DNA of 64,000 bases from Chitinophaga silvisoli (GCF_003412465.1 NZ_QTJV01000004.1:806001-870000); one strand, 5' to 3'. Shown: positions 9,333 through 17,507, numbered from the stretch's first letter. A program made the numbers and translations. The notes: a model not told the origin generated them from the sequence alone.

Positions 9333-9815
9333 TTAATTCTTCTGTTCATTAAAATTAAATTTGAACCTTCTCCGGGAAACCGCCTCGTGCTCCCACTTTC
9401 TTTGCATCTTAAATAACATCACCCAATAAGGGACACTCACAACCAACTGTACAATAATATATATATAATAATCAGGCTCGGCATTCACAAACACCAATAT
9501 CAAAAACAAATTCCAAAAGCCACCTACCCACCAATTCCACCTGATTGCAGACTTAACCTCCAGTAATAATAAAACATACTTCAGGATATACAAACCTACC
9601 ATCGCAATAGCAAATCCAAGAGCAGATAAATAAAACGCAATACCCGGCTGTTCCTTATCAGGAATCGAAGGAAACAATATCAAACCCAGTACAATTCCCA
9701 ATGCTATCCCCATCCAGATGTACACCTTCAACAAGAAGGGCATTATCTTTTTCCGCCGCACTAAAAGCGATCTTTCAAACTCTTTATCAAAAATACTCTC
9801 TTCCTGCATATTCAT
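9333..9815 (-). CDS. Four-helix membrane protein, paralogue family member 1
   Basis: 160 residues. The start at 9815 forms an ATGA overlap with the stop codon of the upstream paralogue, implying translational coupling. The family pattern is an acidic N-terminus (QEESIFDKEFE), a basic stretch (VRRKK), then four predicted membrane helices (about 22-45, 50-75, 85-105, 112-135), the signature PYWVMLFKMQRKWEHEA after the last helix, and a basic tail. I do not recognise the family. Its recurrence here in five copies (one dead) suggests a lineage-specific expansion. Possible roles include immunity or sensing at the inner membrane, but nothing in the sequence proves either. Confidence 0.8.
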   Translation of the reverse strand: MNMQEESIFDKEFERSLLVRRKKIMPFLLKVYIWMGIALGIVLGLILFPSIPDKEQPGIAFYLSALGFAIAMVGLYILKYVLLLLEVKSAIRWNWWVGGFWNLFLILVFVNAEPDYYIYIIVQLVVSVPYWVMLFKMQRKWEHEAVSRRRFKFNFNEQKN

Positions 9816-10267
9816 TTTTTTCTCCCCGCTACAGCTACATGCTCCCATTTATATTTAATACGAAACAACATGATCCAGTAAGGGATTGGGATTAATACTT
9901 CCAACAAAACTAACAAACTCATAAAGTTCATCCACAAAATAAATTGAACGATAACAAACCAGAGTATGCCAATAATAATATTCCACACGATTGCCTGCTT
10001 TGCTTCCATCCACATCAGGTAGTGTTTCAAAAAGAATGATAAAATCACTACCAGAAAAAACACATAAGACAGGTAAGTTATCCAGGTGCCGTTCGTCCCC
10101 TCGGTACTCCATAAATAACAAATGGTTGCAATCAATGTGATCACCATAGCAGCACCGATAATCATTCCACCCCATACATAGATCTTTAACCATATAGACA
10201 TAAGGTCGCGTCTGCGTATGCTGATTTCTTCCTCAAAGGCTTTATCGAAAATGGTGTTCTGTTCCAT
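9812..10267 (-). CDS. Four-helix membrane protein, paralogue family member 2
   Basis: 151 residues. The start at 10267 is chosen because it aligns with the conserved N-terminus of the paralogues (MEQNTIFDKAFEEE); an upstream in-frame start at 10366 would run into the repeat array. It has IRRRDLMSIWLKIYVW, four hydrophobic helices and the terminal signature PYWIMLFRIKYKWEH. Its stop codon overlaps the start of the next paralogue. Upstream lies a 19-bp repeat array that separates it from the GyrB-like gene. Function unknown. Confidence 0.82.
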   Translation of the reverse strand: MEQNTIFDKAFEEEISIRRRDLMSIWLKIYVWGGMIIGAAMVITLIATICYLWSTEGTNGTWITYLSYVFFLVVILSFFLKHYLMWMEAKQAIVWNIIIGILWFVIVQFILWMNFMSLLVLLEVLIPIPYWIMLFRIKYKWEHVAVAGRKK

Positions 10268-10372
10268 CGTTGCTTTATTACGTCTTAATTGCTGGCACTG
10301 CTTCAATCCAAGCCAACTTACATTGCATTCTTTCGAAACACCTCCTTCAACCATTACTCTCCTCACTCATTT

Positions 10373-10710
10373 CTATACCTGCAACTCATTTTTATACCTG
10401 TCACTCATTTCTATGCCTGCCACTAATTTCTACACTTGCCACTTACTTCTATGCCTGCCACTAATTTCTACACTTGCCACTTACTTCCATGCCTGCCAAT
10501 CATTTCTACACTTGCCACTCACTTCCATGCCTGCCACACATTTCTATACCTTCCACTCATTTCTACACTTGCCGCTCACTTCGATGCCTGCCAATCATTT
10601 CTACACTTGTCACTCATTTCTATACCGGCCACTCACTTCTATACCTGCCACTTATATCTCTACCTTCCACTCATTTCTACACCTGCTTCTTATTTCTACA
10701 CCTGCCTCTT
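10373..10710 (-). repeat. 19-bp tandem array (17 full copies) seeded by the 3' end of the GyrB-like gene
   Basis: Read on the minus strand, from 10695 to 10373 there are 17 consecutive 19-bp units close to aaatgagtggcaggtatag, with partial copies at the edges and a tendency to alternate as 38-bp pairs. The last 19 bases of the upstream gene, including its TAG stop (10696-10714), match the adjoining unit at about 15 of 19 positions. The array fills the gap between that gene's stop and the next gene. Apparent open frames across it on the plus strand are repeat artefacts. Confidence 0.95.
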
Positions 10711-11697
10711 AAACAATTTCACCATCCCCACACTCTCACTATCCTCCAACTCCAACACCGCCTCATACACAACCCTACTCACCACCTCTTCCAACTCTGG
10801 CATATCCAACACATGATCAGGTGCCTCTCGCTCAATAAAACTAAACTCCTTCCCCGCCACCGCCGCAATACAATATAACCTTTTTAGCAATAAACTCTTT
10901 CCAATAATAATCTCTATATCCTCCCTCCTCGCCACCTCCTGAATCCCCATCATCAACCCTTTCAATACCCCCTCCTCAATCGCCCCTCCACGCTTCAACT
11001 CCCTATAATTCGTAAACGTCCTGAACTGCCCTGTACTTCCAAAACAAATCCCAATACGATAATGATACCCATCCACCACCTCCTCCACATATTGCCTCGA
11101 AAACGTATACTGATAAAAACTCCCCTTCAGGTTCAACTCATAATCCATAAAATCCAACACTCCCTTGGGATAACAATACACATTCCGCTGCCGCTCCCCA
11201 TATCCTTGCTCCATCAACACTTTCAACCCCGGCGTAAGATAAGCCAACTGCTGTGCTCCATAACTCAACGATGCAAAGTCCAGCTCATACTCCCCCAAAA
11301 TATCCCTCCTGAATTTAAACTTCGTCGTTAGCTCTCCCCTTGTAGAATCCTCCAGTACACTATACGTACACTCCCCCTGAAATGCCTGCAACAAAAAGTG
11401 ATCCACCCTAACCGTCACCGCCTCACAAAGCGCAATCAACATGAGATGGAAAAAGATTTTCTCCTGCTCATGCATTCGCTCCTCAAATGACAGCGCATCT
11501 ACCTTCTTCGCCACCATGGTCAGCTGATTCTCCTCTTCCAGGGAAAAATGCACAACACTCACTGCCCCACCCAGATCCATCACCAGGTAAGCCAGCAAGT
11601 CATTGATCCCCCGCATGTGCAAAGGACCCGTAATCCACCGGGGCTGTTTCTTCAGCAACTGCAAAAACTCCAGCTGTCTTTCCGGTAATGACTTCAT
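10696..11697 (-). CDS. Degenerate GyrB/ParE-like ATPase-transducer protein
   Basis: 333 residues resembling the N-terminal half of type IIA topoisomerase B subunits. Residues 8-42 match the opening helix region (FLQLLKKQPRWITGPLHMRG, where gyrase has a KRPGMYIG-type segment). Residues 139-187 match the gyrase segment read as FxxLxxRLxELAFLNxGLKI and FHYEGGIxxFVxYLN (here YGAQQLAYLTPGLKVLM and CYPKGVLDFMDYEL). Residues 226-249 match the transducer motif ending GGTHxxGF (here RGGAIEEGVLKGL). The ATP-binding Glu-x-x-Asp-Asn helix is replaced by YLVMDLGGA and the DNGRGIP loop is absent, so ATPase activity is unlikely. No toprim or DNA-cleavage part. The start abuts the stop of the membrane protein gene upstream with one base between, so the two are coupled. 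Confidence 0.65.
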   Translation of the reverse strand: MKSLPERQLEFLQLLKKQPRWITGPLHMRGINDLLAYLVMDLGGAVSVVHFSLEEENQLTMVAKKVDALSFEERMHEQEKIFFHLMLIALCEAVTVRVDHFLLQAFQGECTYSVLEDSTRGELTTKFKFRRDILGEYELDFASLSYGAQQLAYLTPGLKVLMEQGYGERQRNVYCYPKGVLDFMDYELNLKGSFYQYTFSRQYVEEVVDGYHYRIGICFGSTGQFRTFTNYRELKRGGAIEEGVLKGLMMGIQEVARREDIEIIIGKSLLLKRLYCIAAVAGKEFSFIEREAPDHVLDMPELEEVVSRVVYEAVLELEDSESVGMVKLFKRQV

Positions 11698-11698
11698 A

Positions 11699-12319
11699 CT
11701 ACTTATTTTCGGACGACTTCAGCGCCACATAAGTACCTGCACTGATGCCTAATAAAATGAGATTATTGAGTGGTATGATAGGCATAATTTTATCGATCAC
11801 TTCATCAGAAGAACCAAAGCCTGCCTGATGCAGATTAATCACCGTTCTCCAGATAAACCAGATCCCGAAAAACAGGTTGAACACCACCGCCTGAAAACGT
11901 GGAATACTAATGCCTGTTTTATCTGACAGGATATCCAGCCAGAAACCTTCACTCTTCATATCTTTGGAGTTTTTTGGCGGTGTAGCCTCATCCTCAGCAG
12001 TAGCTTCAGTTACAGCTTCTTTGTATTTGTTATCATCTGCCACATCTACAATACGTGCAGAGGCGGTAGTCAGCGCTCCGATACCCAGGAGTAATAAGGT
12101 AGAAGTATCGAAAGTAGGCATCTTTCCTGTCGCAGCAAGAATACTGATGAAAGACACCAGGATAATAAAGGTCCACCAGAGTAATTGTAATCTGGCATAA
12201 CTAAATGGTTTAGGGTCTATACTACTGGCATCGCAAAGAATACAGAAACGCTTTTGCATCCAGACGGCCATTACGACTCCTAAGATAAAAACGAGCAGAT
12301 AGATAAATTGTGCATTCAT
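11699..12319 (-). CDS. Multi-pass membrane protein, partner of the GyrB-like protein
   Basis: 206 residues starting at the ATG at 12319 (a TTG lies 12 bp upstream). Predicted membrane helices at about 5-23, 50-70, 78-95, 142-165 and 185-203. Between helices 3 and 4 there is an acidic cytoplasmic segment and the motif SEGFWLDILSDKTG, then ISIPRFQAVVFNLFFGIWFI. I recognise the architecture as a type seen in Bacteroidota accessory gene clusters but cannot name a family. Only one base separates its stop from the start of the GyrB-like gene, which argues that the two products act together, possibly with the membrane protein as the effector. Confidence 0.75.
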   Translation of the reverse strand: MNAQFIYLLVFILGVVMAVWMQKRFCILCDASSIDPKPFSYARLQLLWWTFIILVSFISILAATGKMPTFDTSTLLLLGIGALTTASARIVDVADDNKYKEAVTEATAEDEATPPKNSKDMKSEGFWLDILSDKTGISIPRFQAVVFNLFFGIWFIWRTVINLHQAGFGSSDEVIDKIMPIIPLNNLILLGISAGTYVALKSSENK

Positions 12320-12386
12320 GGTATAAGACAATGTAATCGGTTAGGTATTGTTGTGGTAAAGTGACTGCCTTTTAGGGGCCGGTAAT

Positions 12387-12872
12387 TTATTGTATACTCT
12401 TCTTATTCAGCTCCCTCTTTGAAACGCCTTCATTCTCCCACTGATACTGGATTTTATATATCATCACCCAATAAGGAATCGTCAACGCCACTATCAAAAA
12501 CGATCCAATCCCCGTAGTCCGCATAAATAATCCCAGCAACAAAAGCACACCCCATATCGCTCCCATGACCCAGTTAAAACGGATCGCCCATTTCAACTCA
12601 AACCAAAGCGTAGCAGTATTTGAAAATATAACCCCGGAAAATAAAAAGGCCATACTAGCCAAACCAGCAATACCATAGCCCCAGCCAGCAACGCTTTCCC
12701 TCCTGAGCACCGCTGCCGAAAATCCTAATCCTATCAGAACAGCTATAAAAAATAAGATGGAAATGACAATCCCAATCCAGATATACACTTTAAGAAAAAC
12801 AGGCAGGAGGCTCCGACGGCGTATAAGCAATTCCGTCCCGAATGATTCCTCGAAAATAGTTGGTTGCTCCAT
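12387..12872 (-). CDS. Four-helix membrane protein, paralogue family member 3
   Basis: 161 residues with the family N-terminus MEQPTIFEESFGTELLIRRR, four hydrophobic helices (about 24-48, 60-85, 95-112, 120-138) and the signature PYWVMIYKIQYQWENEGVSK. It lies 67 bp upstream of the membrane partner gene in the same orientation and could be cotranscribed with it. A 43-bp repeat array separates it from the next paralogue. Function unknown; the constant ends and variable helices suggest that the two cytoplasmic ends hold the conserved interaction. Confidence 0.82.
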   Translation of the reverse strand: MEQPTIFEESFGTELLIRRRSLLPVFLKVYIWIGIVISILFFIAVLIGLGFSAAVLRRESVAGWGYGIAGLASMAFLFSGVIFSNTATLWFELKWAIRFNWVMGAIWGVLLLLGLFMRTTGIGSFLIVALTIPYWVMIYKIQYQWENEGVSKRELNKKSIQ

Positions 12873-12921
12873 AGGTATTATTATATTGCAAATATACGCA
12901 ATACAATAGCTATTTCATAGG

Positions 12922-13305
12922 GGGTATCATTGTTATATGGTTAGGGAACATAATTGCTTTGATAGGGGAATCATTGCTATTTGATAGTGAGCATAATTAT
13001 TATTTGACTGGGGTATCATTGCTATTTAACAGCGAGCATAATTGCTATTGACTGGGTATCATTGCTATTTAATAGCGAGCATAAATTGCTATTGATTGGG
13101 TATCATTACTATTTAACAGCGAGCATATTGCTATTGAATGGGTATCATTTCTATTTAACAGCGAGCATATTGCTATTGAATGGGTATCATTTCTATTTAA
13201 TAGCGAGCATAATTGCTATTGACTGGGTATCATTCCTTTTTAATAGCGAGCATAATTGCTATTGACTGGGTATCATTCCTTTTTAATAGCGAGCATAATT
13301 ATTAT
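12922..13305 (-). repeat. 42-45-bp tandem array between two paralogues
   Basis: Nine copies start at 12922, 12966, 13011, 13054, 13098, 13140, 13182, 13225 and 13268, reading gggtatcattgctatttaat on the plus strand. The copies nearest the stop codon of the upstream gene (13302) are the most alike. The final codons and stop of that gene resemble the corresponding part of the unit, but only over about 15 bases, so the seed is less certain than in other arrays. Confidence 0.93.
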
Positions 13306-13811
13306 TTGTTAGACATGCCTTTCGCCTCCAACTCCTTCTTCGACACAGCCTCATTCTCCCAACGATGCCGAATTCTAAACAACAGTATCCAATAAGGTAC
13401 TCCCAAACCCACAACAAATAATCCTGCAGTATTTATCAAAGAAAGGCCACTCGTATACAACAAATAAAAAAAATTCCCTATCTGCATCAGGAAATACGCG
13501 CCCAATAAAATCAAATTAACCTGCACAGCCCACTTCTTCTCCCACCACAATGAAGCAGATGAAATAAAAGCACCTACCATCAATAATATTAAACCAAGGA
13601 AAATCCTAATCATTTCCTGCGGGTCCCTTAGCTGGTATATTCTAAATTCACCTTTCCGCCCTAAAAGCAAGAAGATCAGGCTCCCCATGCAGAATAAGAA
13701 AAATAAAAAACCAATACAGAGATAGATTTTAAACAACACAGACATGAGATCTCGCCTGCGTATTAGCAACTCCGTTTCAAACTGTCCCCCGAAAATAGTT
13801 GACTGCTCCAT
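13302..13811 (-). CDS. Four-helix membrane protein, paralogue family member 4
   Basis: 169 residues. It opens MEQSTIFGGQFETELLIRRR, has four hydrophobic helices and the signature PYWILLFRIRHRWENEAVSK near the end. The reading frame is complete. A decayed fifth member lies just upstream (its remnant stop is 31 bp before this start), so the cluster arose by tandem duplication followed by loss. Function unknown. Confidence 0.82.
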   Translation of the reverse strand: MEQSTIFGGQFETELLIRRRDLMSVLFKIYLCIGFLFFLFCMGSLIFLLLGRKGEFRIYQLRDPQEMIRIFLGLILLMVGAFISSASLWWEKKWAVQVNLILLGAYFLMQIGNFFYLLYTSGLSLINTAGLFVVGLGVPYWILLFRIRHRWENEAVSKKELEAKGMSNK

Positions 13812-13842
13812 AAGTATGAATTTAATCAGGTTGCATTCCCCA

Positions 13843-14248
13843 CTACCAATCCTGAATTTGATAAAGCATTATCCAATAAGGTATAGTCATTACCGCTATA
13901 ACAAACATAGGTATTATCCCCTCCCCTTCATACAAGATAAAACATAATTACAGGATATACAATCCTCCTTCTACCTAATTATTCCGGATTATCGATTTTC
14001 TATCAAACCACAATAAGGCAGTGATCGATAATATAAGCGCCGCCCTGGTAATGTCAATACCCAATCCAATCGCAATCTCCAATCTCCTAAAACCTTCCAA
14101 ACAACTGAAAGGCATTAAAAAAGAAGCTACCAGGAAAGGAATCATCCCAACTCCATGCCCGCCCATATATAAATTTTTAGTAAAACAGGTAACAAACTAC
14201 TGCTTCGAACCGGGAAAAAGGTTCATTGAATATATTGGGGTGCATCAT
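13843..14248 (-). pseudogene. Decayed fifth member of the four-helix membrane family
   Basis: On the minus strand, family landmarks occur in order but in different frames: a start resembling MHPNIFNEPFSRFE at 14245, then SSLLPVLLKIYIW, then ALLWFDRKSIIRNN followed by a stop at about 13975, and finally TIPYWIMLYQIQDW ending at 13843. Each matches the corresponding segment of the intact paralogues, so at least two frameshifts and one stop have accumulated. No other function is likely. Confidence 0.8.
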
Positions 14249-14289
14249 ATCAACAAGGTGTTCAACAGGTTGTTAATAACTCCTGTTTA

Positions 14290-14573
14290 CTTACCTTCAA
14301 CTTTCTGCCTCTTACAGCCAACTACTGTCTGTTTACAGCCAACTACTACATACTCACAACCAACTCCTGCTTACTCACATTCAACTCCTGCCTGCTTACA
14401 GTCAACTTCTGTCAGCTTACAGCCAACTATTACATACCCACAACCAACTCCTGCTTACTCACATTCAACTCCTGCCTCTTACAGTCAACTACTACATACT
14501 CACAACCAACGCCTGTTTACTCACCTTCAACTCAGCCTGCTTACATTCAACTTCTGCCTCTTACAGCCAACTA
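14290..14573 (-). repeat. About 82-bp composite tandem repeat seeded by the 3' end of the 117-residue gene
   Basis: On the minus strand the array is made of about 20-bp sub-units such as aggcaggagttgaatgtgag and agcaggagttggttgtgagt, grouped in roughly four-unit, 82-bp blocks. The last codons of the upstream gene (QELNVSKQELAESM and stop) already contain two such sub-units, and the block repeats those two plus the stop-codon region. The array ends about 40 bp before the paralogue pseudogene. Confidence 0.9.
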
Positions 14574-14927
14574 TTACATACTCTCAGCCAACTCCTGCTT
14601 ACTCACATTCAACTCCTGCCTGATAGCAGCAATATCCTTCCCCTTAAAAGAAACCGTTTCTTCATTATTAATCGTCACCTCCACATCCTTCCCCTTTCTC
14701 TCTTCATAATAATCCAAAAGGATAGCAATAATCTCCTCCCTATCTCCGCATAACTTAACAGCCGCTATTTCAGCAGATAAGAACCAGTGATTAAAGTGAT
14801 ACTTTACATCAGCTTCTATTCCATTATCTTCCAGGAATTGGTATAGTCTTTCTAATCCTCTTCCTGCAATCGATACCTCTGTTTTCATAATATGGAATTT
14901 TTCATCCCATATTGCTATCGGGTCCAT
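14574..14927 (-). CDS. Small protein, possibly an effector-associated module
   Basis: 117 residues, or 104 if the ATG at 14888 is used. Predicted fold is beta-alpha-beta with a central helix: KTEVSIAGRGLERLYQFLED, then a hydrophobic strand, then an ILLDYYEERKGKDVEVTIN segment. The mixture of a VEVTIN strand and a preceding long helix is reminiscent of EACC1-type effector-associated domains of bacterial conflict systems, but there are no membrane helices and the match is weak. It ends in a duplicated QEL motif that forms the seed of the downstream repeat array. It is preceded by the 78-residue gene in the same orientation. Confidence 0.6.
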   Translation of the reverse strand: MDPIAIWDEKFHIMKTEVSIAGRGLERLYQFLEDNGIEADVKYHFNHWFLSAEIAAVKLCGDREEIIAILLDYYEERKGKDVEVTINNEETVSFKGKDIAAIRQELNVSKQELAESM

Positions 14928-14938
14928 TAGGTAATATA

Positions 14939-14961
14939 AAGGAGGTCTTGTAAACCTCCTT
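14939..14961 (-). terminator. Terminator of the 78-residue gene
   Basis: Perfect 8-bp stem aaggaggt / acctcctt with a 7-nt loop, followed on the minus strand by tatatta. It lies between the stop at 14982 and the next start at 14927. Confidence 0.55.
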
Positions 14962-14981
14962 ATGCTTTACTAATAAAGTAC

Positions 14982-15218
14982 TTATCCCTCCTGATGCGTC
15001 TCCAGGTAATAATCATACTTATTCAGCTCCAGCTTCTCTCCCAACAACTTCTCCACCGCCGCTTTCTGCGCTTCCTCCACCGGGTAAATATTCAGGTATT
15101 CCGGATCCCCTTCTTCCGCTTCCCAAATTTTGCTGATCTCAGCTACATCCAGTTCTACAAGGTACTCACTCACAAAATCCTCTGTCCCTTTCAAATAATA
15201 GGCAATCGTTCTTTCCAT
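14982..15218 (-). CDS. Small acidic hypothetical protein
   Basis: 78 residues, acidic, no membrane segment. The pattern (YYLKGTEDFVSEYLVEL, then a loop with NIYPVEEAQK and a C-terminal helix) resembles small Bacteroidota proteins often found beside polymorphic-toxin or immunity genes (perhaps DUF7683), but I cannot confirm it. It is flanked on both sides by hairpin terminators, so it is probably transcribed alone. Confidence 0.6.
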   Translation of the reverse strand: MERTIAYYLKGTEDFVSEYLVELDVAEISKIWEAEEGDPEYLNIYPVEEAQKAAVEKLLGEKLELNKYDYYLETHQEG

Positions 15219-15254
15219 ATGAATAAATTTAATCGGTACACATTAAAATTAAAA

Positions 15255-15280
15255 CAGCCGGCCCAATTAAAAGCCGGCTG
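15255..15280 (-). terminator. Terminator of the M28 peptidase transcript
   Basis: Perfect 8-bp GC-rich stem (cagccggc / gccggctg) with a 10-nt loop, followed on the minus strand by ttttaatttt. It lies about 160 bp after the peptidase stop, with a degenerate tandem array between stop and terminator, so the array would be transcribed as 3' untranslated RNA. Confidence 0.85.
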
Positions 15281-15297
15281 CAATTTATTATCTTTTA

Positions 15298-15442
15298 GTT
15301 GCAAACATTGTCTTTTACAACGGAAACATAAGCTTTTAGGTCTTAACATCACCTTTCACTCTAAACATCGCCTTTATCTCCTAACCTCACCTTTACTTCC
15401 ACTATCACCTTCCAATTCCAAACATTCCTTCCTTCCCCTACA
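15298..15442 (-). repeat. Degenerate 20-21-bp tandem array in the peptidase 3' UTR
   Basis: About seven diverged units of 20-21 bp, each ending near atgttt or gtgat on the minus strand (for example ggagataaaggcgatgttta). The last 20 coding bases of the peptidase, with the stop, fit the same period but weakly. Copies are far less alike than in the other arrays, so this may be an old array. Confidence 0.65.
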
Positions 15443-17071
15443 CTACCGCTTACTCCTAAACTCCGAACTCTTCCTCCACTCCGGGAACCGCTCCTCATTC
15501 GCCAACGTTACCCCCACATCAAACAAAAACCTTATATCCTCCACCATCCCTGACAATTCCCACGTATCATCAAACTGATCAAATGGTGAATGATACCTCT
15601 CCCTTCCATAATACGCCCTATGATTCGGCACCCACGCAGAATCATGCAACAACGAATGTTCCCCGGCCCCAGGATACAATGAAGGAATCCCCACCTTCGC
15701 AAAATTAAAATGATCAGAACGGAAGAACCATCCTCCTGAAGGATTCGCCTCCGGAATTATCGTCCTGCCCTGCTTCTTCGCCGCCTTCTCCGCATAATCA
15801 TCCAGCTCAGACTGTCCCTTTCCAATGATGGTAATATCCGTAGTCCGGCCAAAAGTATTCATCACATCCATATTAATATCCGCTACTGTAGACTTCACTG
15901 GAAACAAAGGATGCGTTGCATAATACTCAGACCCCAACAATCCCTGCTCTTCCCCGGTCAAAGCAATAAACAGCACAGACCTCTTGGGTGCCTGCGGCAG
16001 TTTTTTGAAAGCCGTTGCCAGACTTAACAAAGCCGCCGTACCACTTGCATTATCCGCCGCACCATTATAGATAGAATCCCCTTTGATTACCTCGCCTACG
16101 CCCAGGTGATCCCAGTGCGCAGAGTAAATAATGTATTCATTTTTCCTGTCAGTACCCGGCAACTGTGCAATGACATTATGAGAAGTAGACTTCTTAATCT
16201 TATTCGTAATCTCCATACTGGTCGTCACACCCAGCGGCACCGCCTTAAATCCCGGATGCTTCGCCTTCTCCATAACATCTGGAGATACCCCCGCCAACTC
16301 AAAAACCTTCTTTGCAGATTCTGCCGTAATCCATCCCTCTATCGCAGCTCTCGACATATTATCATCAGCCGTCTGCAGATCGAGTCTTGGCTTAGACCAA
16401 CCGCTCCTCACCACCGTCCAGTGATAACTGGCAGCCAGATCATCATGAATGATAATCACACCGGTAGCACCTTTCCGTGCAGCCTCTTCAAATTTATACG
16501 TCCAGCGACCGTAGTAAGTCATCGTCTTACCCTTGAATAATGTGCTGTCATAAAACCCAGGATCATTCACCATTACAACTACCGTCTTCCCTTTTACATC
16601 CAGCCCTTCATAGTCATTCCATTTATATTCAGGTGCATCAATTCCGAAACCGGCAAATACCAGTTCAGAGTTATCCACATTCACCTTCTCTTTTACCCTG
16701 CGGGTAGCAATCACATATTCATCCAGGTATGGCAAACTCACACTCCCCGTCTTTCCCTTGATCACCATAGGCCCATTTGGCTTGGAGATGATCTCCACCA
16801 TAGGCACTTCCTGGAAATAGCTATCCCCATTCCCTGGTTGTAAACCGATTTCCGAGAAACGCTCTTCCAGGTATTTGATGGTCTTGTCTTCGCCGATAGT
16901 GAAGGGTTTCCGTCCCTGAAAGACATCAGAAGATAATACAGTGATGTCACGGGCAATACTAGCTGAGTCTATGCTTTTAATGGCTATGGAATCTGTAGCC
17001 GCTTGCTTCTGCCCTGCTCCATGACAAGCAAAAAGGCCTATCAGGGGGATTATACGATAGAAATATTTCAT
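15443..17071 (-). CDS. M28-family metallopeptidase, lipoprotein
   Basis: 542 residues with a lipoprotein signal (Cys16 in LIGLFAC). Residues about 120-260 look like a PA (protease-associated) domain inserted in the fold. The catalytic domain carries the di-zinc motifs of M28 aminopeptidases: His319 in YSAHWDHLG, Asp in GAADNASGTAAL, the Glu pair in ALTGEEQG, Asp in NMDVMNTFGR and a late His in GEHSLLHDS. Predicted to cleave N-terminal residues from peptides at the cell envelope. The transcription unit is isolated, ending at the hairpin at 15255-15280. The 3' end of the coding strand is unusually G-rich compared with its 5' end. Confidence 0.93.
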   Translation of the reverse strand: MKYFYRIIPLIGLFACHGAGQKQAATDSIAIKSIDSASIARDITVLSSDVFQGRKPFTIGEDKTIKYLEERFSEIGLQPGNGDSYFQEVPMVEIISKPNGPMVIKGKTGSVSLPYLDEYVIATRRVKEKVNVDNSELVFAGFGIDAPEYKWNDYEGLDVKGKTVVVMVNDPGFYDSTLFKGKTMTYYGRWTYKFEEAARKGATGVIIIHDDLAASYHWTVVRSGWSKPRLDLQTADDNMSRAAIEGWITAESAKKVFELAGVSPDVMEKAKHPGFKAVPLGVTTSMEITNKIKKSTSHNVIAQLPGTDRKNEYIIYSAHWDHLGVGEVIKGDSIYNGAADNASGTAALLSLATAFKKLPQAPKRSVLFIALTGEEQGLLGSEYYATHPLFPVKSTVADINMDVMNTFGRTTDITIIGKGQSELDDYAEKAAKKQGRTIIPEANPSGGWFFRSDHFNFAKVGIPSLYPGAGEHSLLHDSAWVPNHRAYYGRERYHSPFDQFDDTWELSGMVEDIRFLFDVGVTLANEERFPEWRKSSEFRSKR

Positions 17072-17127
17072 GCAGCCTAACGTTTTAGATTTGCTTTTGC
17101 GGACTAAGATAAGGCACTTTTAATAGA

Positions 17128-17155
17128 AAAGGGCCCTGTTATATACAGGACCCTT
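17128..17155 (-). terminator. Terminator of the PepSY gene transcript
   Basis: Ten-bp stem (agggtcctgt / acagggccct, one G-U pair) with a short loop; the minus-strand tail is tttctatt. It lies beyond the tandem array at 17195-17470, not directly after the stop codon. Confidence 0.65.
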
Positions 17156-17194
17156 TATAATAATTATATATGATAATATTGTACTGCGGCAGGA

Positions 17195-17470
17195 AATGCT
17201 ATATACTCCGCTACTTTCAACTTTTCTATATTATTCCACTACATTCAACCCTGCTTATTAATCTACTACCACTTTATTACCCTGCTACATTCAACTCCCC
17301 TTTATTAATCTACTAACACTTTATCACTCCACTACCTCAGCCCCTCTTTATCACTCCGCTATTTCAACCCTCCTTTATTATTAATCTACTAACACTTTAT
17401 CACTCCACTACATCAGCCCCTCTTTATCACTCCGCTACTTCAACCCTGCTCTATTAATCCACAACCACTT
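17195..17470 (-). repeat. Composite tandem array downstream of the PepSY gene
   Basis: On the minus strand, blocks of the type aaagtgttagtagattaata alternate with aaagaggggctgatgtagtg, each ending in a cggagtgat or tggagtgat element. Two adjacent 74-75-bp superunits (about 17306-17385 and 17381-17460) are nearly identical. A seed in the coding sequence is not evident here. Confidence 0.88.
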
Positions 17471-17507
17471 TATTTTTCCCCTTCTTTCCCCCCTCCTGCC
17501 ATACTCT

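Noticed and set aside
10218..10878. Open frames on the plus strand running through the 19-bp array
   Set aside because: They encode only repeats of short Thr/Cys/Leu-rich units, exist in several frames because the unit is not a multiple of three, and lie opposite the GyrB-like gene.
13062..13395. Plus-strand open frames through the 43-bp array
   Set aside because: Translation of the tandem repeat, with no start context and no family pattern.
14021..14623. 200-residue plus-strand open frame with Ser/Thr/Gln repeats
   Set aside because: It is composed of the composite tandem array plus the antisense of the paralogue pseudogene.
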